From an uncultured Bacteroidales bacterium (GTDB lineage: Bacteria; Bacteroidota; Bacteroidia; Bacteroidales; FEN-979), in NCBI GenBank assembly GCA_903945175.1, contig CAJAUM010000008.1, forward strand, positions 1 through 64,000: a stretch of DNA of 64,000 bases, read 5' to 3'. The notes beneath the pieces are model-generated. The model searched no databases, was not told where the DNA came from, and saw nothing but the letters and a program-made list of their open reading frames with translations. Each line of letters opens with the position of its first letter. Position 1 is the stretch's first letter. Shown one piece after another: positions 18,079 to 26,521 of the stretch. Both the position numbers and the translations under genes were made by a program.

Positions 18079-19782
18079 ATGAAACGAATTTTATTAAGCC
18101 GAGCATCAAAGAGCGTTTGCATTTCTGTAGTTTTTATTTTTATGAGTATTTTTCAAGGCTGCATGTACTATTACAAGGTACAAACCGTAACAAGGGTTTC
18201 CCCGGAAAATATAAATACAGGAGACTCTCTGAATAAATTTTTGATTTTACATCAGGGAAATTCAGCCTGGCGTATTTCAAACCCAGACATTGCACAAAAC
18301 ATGCTATCCGGGAACTTGTCTGTTTTGCCAAACAATTGTCAGCAGTATAAAACCAATCATCCCAACGGGAGTAACCGATATAAAAGAGATGATCGTATTC
18401 TTGTGCTTGATCAGGTACATCTGTACTTGCAGGATTCACTGGTTCCTGAATTCAAAACGGGTGATCATGTCAAAATTGACTTTTCAGCATTCAGCAAGGC
18501 AGAAAGATATATAAAAGCCAAAGGCCGTACCGCTGCGTCCTGGGTCGTTCCTGCTGTTGTCGTTGGACTGGGTATAGCTCTTGTGACAACAACTACGATT
18601 GCTGTATTAACCAAATCCTCTTGTCCTCTTGTTTATATTAAAAAGGACAGCAGCTTCAATTTTACAGGGGAAATTTTTGGAGGAGCCATCTATTCCTCTC
18701 TCGAACGACATGATTACCTGCCTTTGCCAGGTTTTAGTCCCTCAAAAAATCGATATGAATTAAAAATCACCAACGGGCTGCCCGAAATACAATACATCAA
18801 CCTTTCTGAATTATGGATTGTGAACCATCCGGAAAATGTAAAGGCACTGCCCGACCGCCAGGGATTGATCCATACGATTGAGATGCCAAAGGTTCCGACC
18901 GAAGCTGTATCATTGGCAAATTTCGACATTCTTCCATTGATCCAAACAAAAGACCAGCTTTGTTTCCAGTTTGATGAGGATGCCTCTCTCACCGGGGATA
19001 CCTGTGCCTTTAATACAGTTTTTTTTACGTTTCCCGTTCAGGAGAATGCAGATATTGGGAAACTGGTTATTTGTGCAGGAAATTCAATGTGGGGAGATTA
19101 TACTTTCGGAGAACTCACGAAATTATTTGGCAACAGGTACGAAGAATTTATCAGGTGGCAGGGAAAAAGGCCGCCCGATAAAACCCTTCAATGGAGGATG
19201 GACCAGCGGTTTCCACTGATGGTTTATCTTGAAACAGCTTCCGGCTGGCAATTCGTTGATTATTTTGATCTGATCGGTCCGTTAGGAGTGAGGGATATGA
19301 TTATGCCGATTGATTTATCCATGGCACTTTTTACAAAAACATCGGGCAACGGGAGGTCAATAAGGATCAAACTTGAATCAGGATTTAAGTTTTGGGATCT
19401 CGATTATGCAGCAATGGATTTTTCGATGGATACATTATTCATGGTTGACTATATACAGCCCACCTCTGCATTTACAGAATCAGGAAGGGATGTGACACAA
19501 CCTCTTTCAAAGGATGATGCAAAATATTATGTTCAGGAAAAAACAGGGGAGGAGGGATTGGTTGTTTATAAGGACAGCCCGGAGGTTCGGGGAATGAAAA
19601 AGTCGATTTTTTTACATACAAAAGGATATTACACCCATGTTCGTAACTATCCGAATCCGCCTGATAAAATGAAGCTCGAAACGTTCTTTATCCCCGGAAG
19701 ATTCAGCAAGTTCTCTTATGAAAACTATATTTCATTCAGGAAAAACAAAATGGTTTTTGTATCTGATCCAAGGGTACCATGA
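18079..19782 (+). CDS. Predicted lipoprotein of unknown function, first gene of the biosynthetic operon
   Basis: A 567-residue protein starting MKRILLSRASKS and running into a hydrophobic stretch that ends IFQGCMYYY, a lipobox-like sequence, so probably membrane anchored. A second hydrophobic, transmembrane-like segment (ASWVVPAVVVGLGIALVTTT) lies near residues 153-175. It is followed by SCPLVYIKKDSSFNFTGEIF and GGAIYSSLERHDYLPLP. The C-terminal two thirds look beta-rich. I do not recognise a family. I chose the ATG at 18079; an open frame continues upstream to 17884 but has no signal-peptide features and crosses the likely promoter. Its stop overlaps the radical SAM start (ATGA), so the two are translationally coupled. 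Confidence 0.72.
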   Translation: MKRILLSRASKSVCISVVFIFMSIFQGCMYYYKVQTVTRVSPENINTGDSLNKFLILHQGNSAWRISNPDIAQNMLSGNLSVLPNNCQQYKTNHPNGSNRYKRDDRILVLDQVHLYLQDSLVPEFKTGDHVKIDFSAFSKAERYIKAKGRTAASWVVPAVVVGLGIALVTTTTIAVLTKSSCPLVYIKKDSSFNFTGEIFGGAIYSSLERHDYLPLPGFSPSKNRYELKITNGLPEIQYINLSELWIVNHPENVKALPDRQGLIHTIEMPKVPTEAVSLANFDILPLIQTKDQLCFQFDEDASLTGDTCAFNTVFFTFPVQENADIGKLVICAGNSMWGDYTFGELTKLFGNRYEEFIRWQGKRPPDKTLQWRMDQRFPLMVYLETASGWQFVDYFDLIGPLGVRDMIMPIDLSMALFTKTSGNGRSIRIKLESGFKFWDLDYAAMDFSMDTLFMVDYIQPTSAFTESGRDVTQPLSKDDAKYYVQEKTGEEGLVVYKDSPEVRGMKKSIFLHTKGYYTHVRNYPNPPDKMKLETFFIPGRFSKFSYENYISFRKNKMVFVSDPRVP

Positions 19783-20951
19783 AAACTGAATACACAACAC
19801 ATCCACAGCAAGTAATTACCGGAATCCGGAAAAAATTGATCCGGCTCGGAGTTGGTTTTCATATGGCCAGAATTGCTTACAGCATCTGCAAGAGTCCGGT
19901 TGTGTGTATTAAAGCGCTTACAAAGCTCGCCAAGCACCGGAGGGACTATGCAGGCGAGATGATTAAGAAAATCGTTCGTGTCGATGGAAAATATTACTGG
20001 GACTTGTACATTCCGGGTTATCAATCGGAGGCCATCACCAATTTTTTTATCGGAGAAACGAACAGGACCTTAGGTACAGATAAAAACACGATACGTTTCA
20101 CCAATATTTTAATTGCCATTACCAAACGATGCCCGCTGAAATGTGAACATTGTTTTGAATGGGATGCTTTGAATGGCAAGGAAACACTGACTTTACCCGA
20201 TATTAAAAACATTGTTGGAAAATTTCAGGAAATGGGGACGGGGATCATTCAATTAACCGGTGGAGAACCCCTGATGAATGTCGATGACCTCCTTGAAATT
20301 TTAAAGTCATCTAAATCAGGAACAGCATTTTGGATATTTACCTCCGGGTATAATCTGACCCGGGAAAATGCAATGAAACTTAAGCAGGCTGGATTAACAG
20401 GGGTTGTAATAAGTATGGATCATTTTGACCCCGACGCGCACAATCAATTCCGTGGCGCACATAAATCGTTTGAATGGGTTCAGTCAGGTGTTAAAAATTC
20501 AATTGAAGCCAACCTTGTCACGGCTCTTTCAATATGCGTATCAAAATCATTTGTTACGGAATCAAATCTTATGACCTACGCAAACCTGGCAAAAAACATG
20601 GGTGTTTCCTTTATACAGATTCTTGAGCCGAGGGCTGTAGGACATTACAATGGCAAGGATGTTTTGCTGGATGCAGGGCATGAAAAAATCCTCGAATCAT
20701 TTTATTTAAAAATGAATTATCAAAAAAGATACAGAAAATTTCCGATCGTGTGCTATCACGGGTATTATCAGAGGAAAACCGGATGTTTTGGTTCCGGAAA
20801 CAGAAGTTTGTATGTGGATACGGATGGCAATCTGCATGCATGTCCATTTTGCCGGACCAAAATGGGAAGTGCATTATCAGATGACCTGGATCGTGATATT
20901 GAACAATTGAAAGAGGCGGGATGTCATGAATTTAAAACTTCAAATTTCTGA
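19779..20951 (+). CDS. Radical SAM protein
   Basis: A 390-residue radical SAM enzyme. The cluster motif CPLKCEHC (Cys118, Cys122, Cys125) binds the SAM-cleaving [4Fe-4S] cluster. IIQLTGGEPLMNVDDL follows as the GGEP SAM-binding motif. A Cys-containing C-terminal region (TGCFGSGNRSLYVDTDG, then LHACPFCRTKMG) resembles SPASM or twitch extensions that bind extra clusters. The first 105 residues are an unfamiliar helical and beta extension before the barrel. It is coupled to the lipoprotein gene (ATGA overlap) and lies 36 bases before the adenylation/aminotransferase/reductase fusion. The substrate is unknown; modification of the lipid or amine product of the operon is an inference. Confidence 0.85.
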   Translation: MKTEYTTHPQQVITGIRKKLIRLGVGFHMARIAYSICKSPVVCIKALTKLAKHRRDYAGEMIKKIVRVDGKYYWDLYIPGYQSEAITNFFIGETNRTLGTDKNTIRFTNILIAITKRCPLKCEHCFEWDALNGKETLTLPDIKNIVGKFQEMGTGIIQLTGGEPLMNVDDLLEILKSSKSGTAFWIFTSGYNLTRENAMKLKQAGLTGVVISMDHFDPDAHNQFRGAHKSFEWVQSGVKNSIEANLVTALSICVSKSFVTESNLMTYANLAKNMGVSFIQILEPRAVGHYNGKDVLLDAGHEKILESFYLKMNYQKRYRKFPIVCYHGYYQRKTGCFGSGNRSLYVDTDGNLHACPFCRTKMGSALSDDLDRDIEQLKEAGCHEFKTSNF

Positions 20952-20987
20952 TGTTTCTGCAGAGCGTACATTTGTTTTTTAAAATTA

Positions 20988-23900
20988 ATGAAATTCACAG
21001 AAAGGATTACCATGAAAAAATTTGATATCTCACTGGAATCCCCATTAAAGCTTTCCTCTGAAAAACCAAAGACAATAGGCCAAATACTTTACGATGAGCT
21101 GCCTTCAAGGAGGCTAAATGACCGTATTATCCTGAGTCATATTGAAACGAAATACACCGAGATTAGCTTACTTAAACTCCGGTTTATTGTTTCAAACCTT
21201 TTGTCTGATTTTACCCGGCATGGCATTAACTACCGTGATACCGTTGTTTTATTAAACTTCCCGGGATGCAATGAAACGTACACCGCCTTATTTTTTCTGG
21301 CACTGGTTACAAGAGGTTGCAGGGTTTTTCTTCCGATGTTTTCAGAAACGGTTGAATTTGACAACTGGCTGGAGGTGGCCAACGTCAAACATATCATTCT
21401 TCCCGAGGGAGAGGTCATGAGCCTCGAGGGACATGACAGAGAGAAGGATTCTATTAAGGCCATCCGAAAGATAGCAGGGTTACGGACGATACCACTCCTT
21501 GATATCCTCACCGATTTCGGTTTCATGACAGATATTAATAAAGAGTCCATTTCCGGACAGCCTGTATCCGGCGAGGTTTTAAGATCGTTAGAACAGGTTG
21601 TGCCCTCTGATGAGGCCCTCATTATAACCACCTCCGGCACTACTGGTCATTCAAAACTGGTAGTTTATACCCATGAGGCCTATTGGCTCAATTGCATGGC
21701 ATGGCAACAAGCCGGATTTTACAATATGGATTCGCTTGGCGGAACAGGGTTCACACCCCTGTTCACCCATACCATGGGAATAAGGGCTTTTCTCAATGCC
21801 TTGTGGACCGGCTCGCCGGTGTGTCTTATCATTACAGAGTGGTTTACACGCAAACCGGAAACGGTCAGGTATCTTCTATTGAAAATGAAACCGGCCCACA
21901 TTACAGGCGGACCGGCAGTTTACAATTTATTTCTGGAACTTTATCGTCTTTACCCGGAACTAAAATCTACCCTATCGCTACATTTAAAAACACTGGTTTC
22001 AAGCGGAGCGGGGTATAATCCTGTTACCGCACAGGGGGTCTATGATGCCATCGGCCTGAAGCTTCACAATGCGTTTGGAACCACGGAAACCCAACAGGTG
22101 TTTTCTACCCTGTTGAGTAAAAGTAATATCTTCGGCCATGGATTATTACCCCTGGGCAGTTTGTTACCTGGAGTCTCAGTGGGTCTTATTGGTTCGGATA
22201 CTATCGCAAATAGCTATCATCTGTATCTGCGCTCGGTGTTTGGCTATAATAATTGTATCGGAGAAAATGAGAAGGAGGATTATTTTGACACAGGAGATAT
22301 TGTTTCTTTGACAGAAGATAACAGCTTGTTGTTTATCGGACGTGCCAACAGGGACTTTTTCAAGGACAATTTCGGAGTAAAAATACCTGTTCTTGCATTG
22401 AAAGAGTATTATCACGAATTATATAACCAGATTCTTCATGCTGAGTATTATCCCATGGTCAATTTTCCTGGGTTATCTGCAATCCTTTTTATTGAAGAGA
22501 TGGATTTGCCGAAAGGAATCATCAACGATTCTTCTGTTTTGAAAAAATATGCCGGTATTATCAAAGGAATAAACGACCACCTTAAAAACCGGATTGAGCC
22601 ATTTGAATTTTTCCACCGGCACATTTGCAGGATTGCCATTGTCAACCAACCTCCTCCGTGTACACGAAAGGGCACTATCTCTTCGAGGGAGATCCATTTA
22701 GCATTTGGAGAGTTGATAGAGCGCCTTGAAGATGCGAGGAAAGATACCAGGGGAATTGAGATTACCGAAAGTCAATACCAGTCGACAGACAAATATTCAA
22801 GGTACATCAGTCCGCAAATTGGCATGATGCTATCCGCATTGAAGATGAACATGGTTTTTCATGGTGGGAAAAAGGACTCATTGTTCACCTTTATCCGGGG
22901 GAAAGAGACGGCCATATTGGATATGGCGGGTGGATATGGGACAAACCTGGTTGGCCATTCAAATAACCGTATCAATGAAGCCATCATTTCGTTTTTATCA
23001 TCTGGCAGCGTGTCCCTAAACAACCAGTTGAGCATTCCTCATTACACGGGGTTGACTGCCGAAAAACTCAGCCTGATGGTCGGACAGAAAACAGGAAAAA
23101 GCTACAAAGTATTGTTTGGAAACAGTGGTTCGGAAGCTGTTGAAATCGCCCTTCATCATGCCCTTTTTGAATGGAGAAAGCGGATCGAGAAACTGCGGGA
23201 TCTCCAGCTTCAGATGTATGGCAGTCTTACATACCTTGATGTTGCCGGGATCTGGCAAAAGAACGATGAGATTGTAAGGCAGGCTCAGGTTCGTATGATA
23301 ACGCTCAACGGAGCTTTTCACGGGCACAGCACTGCCGCCCGCAGCGGATTGGGCAATCAGAAGAAACGCATCGTTTTTTCCAACCTGCCTAAGATTGAGG
23401 CTGTTTTTTTGGATGATCGCGGAGAGGACTGGCAATTCCAGGTCAGGAAAATTCTTGACAAATCATTTATTCTGCTTGAGAAGGTAATGCAGACCAATGG
23501 ACACGCAGAGATTGAGTCATTCAGGATCAGTACGGTTATTGCCGCCCTGGTCGAACCGATCATAGGCGAAGGAGGGGTAAGGAACGTAAATCCGGAAGTA
23601 ATGGAACACCTTGCAGGATATGAGTTTCCTCTGATTGCCGATGAAATCCAATGCGGACTGGGGCGTAATGGGCAATTTCCTGCATTTAAAAATGCAGATT
23701 ATTACCTTTTTGGCAAAGCGCTTGGAGGAGGCGTTGAGAAGATTTCTGCTGTGTTAATCGACAGTCAAAGGTTTCGGTTCGATTTCAGTGAGAATTATGT
23801 CAGTACTTTCGGGAATGGAGAGCTTGCTGCACTTGCCGCGCTGAAGACACTCGAAATCATTGAAGATGAAAATCTGGCTGAGCGGGCTGCCCGGATCGGA

Positions 23901-25403
23901 GATTATCTTATCAAGGAATTATTGAAAATTCGCGACAAATATCGTTCAGTAATTCGGGATGTAAAGGGAGAAGGAGTCATGTTGGGCGTTTCTTTCAACC
24001 CCAACTGTGGTTCAGAGAACGTGATGCTCAGGGCATTGTTTAACACCGAAAAGGCCGGGTATTTATTCTCTGCCTGGTTTTTTCATAAGCACAGGATCAG
24101 GGTTTTTCCAACGCTTTCTGCGCCTGATACGCTTCGGATCGAGCCGTCAGCCTTTCTTACTGAGCATGAGGCAAACTGGTTTTGCCAGGCACTGGAGGAT
24201 CTTTGCCATCTACTGTATGAAAAAAAAGTGTATGACCTTTTTTCATTCCTGATGGATGACGATCCTTTTGATGACAATAAAGGTTCATCCCCGGAAATCG
24301 GATACTATCAGACTGTCCTGGAGAATCCTGACCCCGGAGCGAAAAAAGTCGCATTTATTGCCCATCTGGTCAATCCGGTGAATGAATTGCGGATGCTGGA
24401 ACCCGATCTTTGCCGTGCATCGGATACCGGTCTGCGCATTCTCTTCAACCGCATGCAATTGTTGATGGAGATGAAGCCGTTCCGGTTGATCGCCAATAAT
24501 CTTTTTAACGGCAAGATTCATTTTTCTTTTTATATCCTGCCAGTTGACTCCGCAGAACTGGAGCATCTGCATAAGAGCGGGAAAACCAGGAGGGTAATTT
24601 CCAAGATCCAGGAAGCGGTCAACATGGCTGCAAGGGACGGGGCTTCGGTCGTAAGCCTTGGTGGTTACACTTCGATTCTAACCTGCAACGGAATGTCGCT
24701 GGCGGAACCCGCCAGTTGCCGCATCATTACCGGGAATACACTGACTGCGGCTTCCGGGCTGATAAACCTTCGGAAACACCTCTTGGCAAGTCCTGAATTT
24801 CAAAAGCCGGAAAAAATTGCGATTGTTGGTGCCACGGGAAATATAGGCCAGGTGATCGCTGAAATGATCAGCACGCAGGAGGACATTTGCTCAAGTTTAC
24901 TTCTGGTTGCCCGTTCGGCAAAAAGGCTGGATGCTATCGCAAAGGAGCTGGAAAAGAAAAAGTCGCCGAGTATCAGGATTGAAACCAGTACCGAATTGTC
25001 TGTATTGAAAACGGCCGACATCCTTATCATTTGTGTAAACACCAACGACCCCCTGATTTACTCACATCACATTTCAAAAGAAAAGCCGGTACTTATTTCC
25101 GACCTTTCGGTTCCATCGGCATTGGCAAAAGAGGCGGCATTGCTGCGCAATGTGATCAGCCTGCCATTTTCTGCCTATGTGTGCATGCCAGATGATCAAG
25201 GGGCTGTGATCAGCTCCTTATCTCCAGCAGGGACAGTATTCTGTTGTGCCGGTGAAGTGATGCTGCTGGGACTTGAGCACTGCCCGTTTCCGTTAAAGGG
25301 ACATCTGCTTCCTGATTCATTGAAAACAATATCAGAGATGGCAAAAAAGCATGGTTTTTTCAATCATCTTGGGACCATTAAAAGTTATAAAGCAACTACC
25401 TGA
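20988..25403 (+). CDS. Trifunctional fusion: acyl-adenylating domain, class III aminotransferase, acyl-ACP-reductase-like domain
   Basis: A 1471-residue protein with three enzyme domains. (1) Residues 30-575, AMP-binding: TTSGTTGHSK (214-223), NAFGTTET (361-368), YFDTGD (432-437), GRANRDFF, and a late lysine in TRKGTI (561). (2) Residues 600-1075, PLP class III aminotransferase: GNSGSEAVEIA, GAFHGHS, LIADEIQCGLGRNG (Asp885) and Schiff-base Lys910 in FGKALGG. (3) Residues 1118-1465, like cyanobacterial fatty acyl-ACP reductase: AFIAHLVNP, VVSLGGYTSIL, ITGNTLTA, GATGNIG (NADPH), LLLVARS, and Cys1420 at the place of the acyl-binding Cys of that family, then EVMLLGLE and KHGF. No phosphopantetheine carrier motif is seen. 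The set could convert an acid to an aldehyde and then to an amine. The ATG at 21012, preceded by AAAGGA, is an alternative start. Confidence 0.85.
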   Translation: MKFTERITMKKFDISLESPLKLSSEKPKTIGQILYDELPSRRLNDRIILSHIETKYTEISLLKLRFIVSNLLSDFTRHGINYRDTVVLLNFPGCNETYTALFFLALVTRGCRVFLPMFSETVEFDNWLEVANVKHIILPEGEVMSLEGHDREKDSIKAIRKIAGLRTIPLLDILTDFGFMTDINKESISGQPVSGEVLRSLEQVVPSDEALIITTSGTTGHSKLVVYTHEAYWLNCMAWQQAGFYNMDSLGGTGFTPLFTHTMGIRAFLNALWTGSPVCLIITEWFTRKPETVRYLLLKMKPAHITGGPAVYNLFLELYRLYPELKSTLSLHLKTLVSSGAGYNPVTAQGVYDAIGLKLHNAFGTTETQQVFSTLLSKSNIFGHGLLPLGSLLPGVSVGLIGSDTIANSYHLYLRSVFGYNNCIGENEKEDYFDTGDIVSLTEDNSLLFIGRANRDFFKDNFGVKIPVLALKEYYHELYNQILHAEYYPMVNFPGLSAILFIEEMDLPKGIINDSSVLKKYAGIIKGINDHLKNRIEPFEFFHRHICRIAIVNQPPPCTRKGTISSREIHLAFGELIERLEDARKDTRGIEITESQYQSTDKYSRYISPQIGMMLSALKMNMVFHGGKKDSLFTFIRGKETAILDMAGGYGTNLVGHSNNRINEAIISFLSSGSVSLNNQLSIPHYTGLTAEKLSLMVGQKTGKSYKVLFGNSGSEAVEIALHHALFEWRKRIEKLRDLQLQMYGSLTYLDVAGIWQKNDEIVRQAQVRMITLNGAFHGHSTAARSGLGNQKKRIVFSNLPKIEAVFLDDRGEDWQFQVRKILDKSFILLEKVMQTNGHAEIESFRISTVIAALVEPIIGEGGVRNVNPEVMEHLAGYEFPLIADEIQCGLGRNGQFPAFKNADYYLFGKALGGGVEKISAVLIDSQRFRFDFSENYVSTFGNGELAALAALKTLEIIEDENLAERAARIGDYLIKELLKIRDKYRSVIRDVKGEGVMLGVSFNPNCGSENVMLRALFNTEKAGYLFSAWFFHKHRIRVFPTLSAPDTLRIEPSAFLTEHEANWFCQALEDLCHLLYEKKVYDLFSFLMDDDPFDDNKGSSPEIGYYQTVLENPDPGAKKVAFIAHLVNPVNELRMLEPDLCRASDTGLRILFNRMQLLMEMKPFRLIANNLFNGKIHFSFYILPVDSAELEHLHKSGKTRRVISKIQEAVNMAARDGASVVSLGGYTSILTCNGMSLAEPASCRIITGNTLTAASGLINLRKHLLASPEFQKPEKIAIVGATGNIGQVIAEMISTQEDICSSLLLVARSAKRLDAIAKELEKKKSPSIRIETSTELSVLKTADILIICVNTNDPLIYSHHISKEKPVLISDLSVPSALAKEAALLRNVISLPFSAYVCMPDDQGAVISSLSPAGTVFCCAGEVMLLGLEHCPFPLKGHLLPDSLKTISEMAKKHGFFNHLGTIKSYKATT

Positions 25404-25411
25404 ATTTCAAA

Positions 25412-26521
25412 ATGAAACCGCTGTACAATTTTGGTTTATCACAGGAAGATCCAATTACTGAGATCAAGGGATTGGATCTCGCCGATGGTGATTCGCTGCT
25501 TTGTATTGCAGGTGCCGGAGAGGTTCCGCTATGCATTGCTGCGTTGAAAAATGTATCGATCGTGGCGGTGGATACTTCGGAAGATCAGCTTCGGTTATGC
25601 CGCATTAAACAGCAGTCGGCGATAATTCTTGAACCTCGGGTCGCAGCAGGATTTCTGGGATATACAAAGATGGCCGGTAAAAGACGGGAAAAAATTTTTA
25701 AGAATAAGATCGTCCACTCGATAATTAAGGAAGATGTGGATTATTGGAGAAAAAATTCAAAAGCCATCAGGAAAGGAGTTATCCATGCCGGAAAATTTGA
25801 ACAATTTATCAGCAAAGCCTCCCTGCCAGGCCGGTTGATCATTGGGAAGAAGAATTTTTACCGGTTGTTTGAATGCAATACAATCAAAGAACAGGAGGCG
25901 GTCTTTGACAGGTTTTTCGCCAGGATTCTGTTGAAAATAATTTTTAAAGCGGTATTTCATCCGCGCATTTATAAAAACAGGGGGATTGATGAAGCTGGAA
26001 TGCTGCATCATTCGACAGGGAACATAGGAGATTTCTTTTTCAACCGGTTTCGCAATTTCTGCTGTAGTACCCTGGCGCATGATAATTTTTTACTTCAGTA
26101 TGTTTTTTTCAGGCAATCCTTGTTTCCCGGAGCATTACCGGAGTACCTCAAAATAGAAAACCATGCAACATTCCTTCGGAACCAGCGCCAAATCTTGTTT
26201 GTTTCATCCAAAATCGAACATGTTTTATCCCAGGCGCAGCCAAGGCGATTTAATAAAATCCTCTTATCCAACATTGGCGACTGGATGTCAAAAGATTCCA
26301 TGGCCAGGCTGTTAATGGATATTCAGGGAAAAACCCAATCGGGAAGCAGGGTAATCATGCGTCACATTTACCTTGAACATCCAATTCCGACATCAACACC
26401 GTTTTTAAAACCCGACCGCAATCTGGGGGAAGAACTTATAAAATCAGACCGGTTTCCATTCAGTTCCGTGGTTCCCATTCAACACATCAAGCATGAGCAA
26501 CTACCTGATCAAACCCATTGA
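25412..26521 (+). CDS. DUF3419/BtaA-like SAM 3-amino-3-carboxypropyl transferase
   Basis: A 369-residue protein of the DUF3419 family. It begins MKPLYNFGLSQEDPITEIKG. The SAM-binding region has CIAGAGEVPL (residues 31-40) and VAVDTSEDQLRLCRIKQ (51-67). Near the end LSNIGDWMS and HIYLEHP are further family-like blocks. The characterised member BtaA moves the 3-amino-3-carboxypropyl group of SAM onto diacylglycerol in betaine-lipid synthesis. No BtaB-type N-methyltransferase follows here, so a finished betaine lipid is not implied. It begins 8 bases after the trifunctional gene, and the next gene overlaps its end by 29 bases. The acceptor could be a lipid alcohol or the amine made by the upstream enzyme; this is inference. 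Confidence 0.8.
   Translation: MKPLYNFGLSQEDPITEIKGLDLADGDSLLCIAGAGEVPLCIAALKNVSIVAVDTSEDQLRLCRIKQQSAIILEPRVAAGFLGYTKMAGKRREKIFKNKIVHSIIKEDVDYWRKNSKAIRKGVIHAGKFEQFISKASLPGRLIIGKKNFYRLFECNTIKEQEAVFDRFFARILLKIIFKAVFHPRIYKNRGIDEAGMLHHSTGNIGDFFFNRFRNFCCSTLAHDNFLLQYVFFRQSLFPGALPEYLKIENHATFLRNQRQILFVSSKIEHVLSQAQPRRFNKILLSNIGDWMSKDSMARLLMDIQGKTQSGSRVIMRHIYLEHPIPTSTPFLKPDRNLGEELIKSDRFPFSSVVPIQHIKHEQLPDQTH

Noticed and set aside
20988-25403. A phosphopantetheine carrier domain inside the trifunctional enzyme
   Set aside because: I looked between the adenylation and aminotransferase domains (575-605) and before the reductase (1075-1118) for a G-x-D/H-S-type motif and found none; the linkers are too short for a carrier fold.
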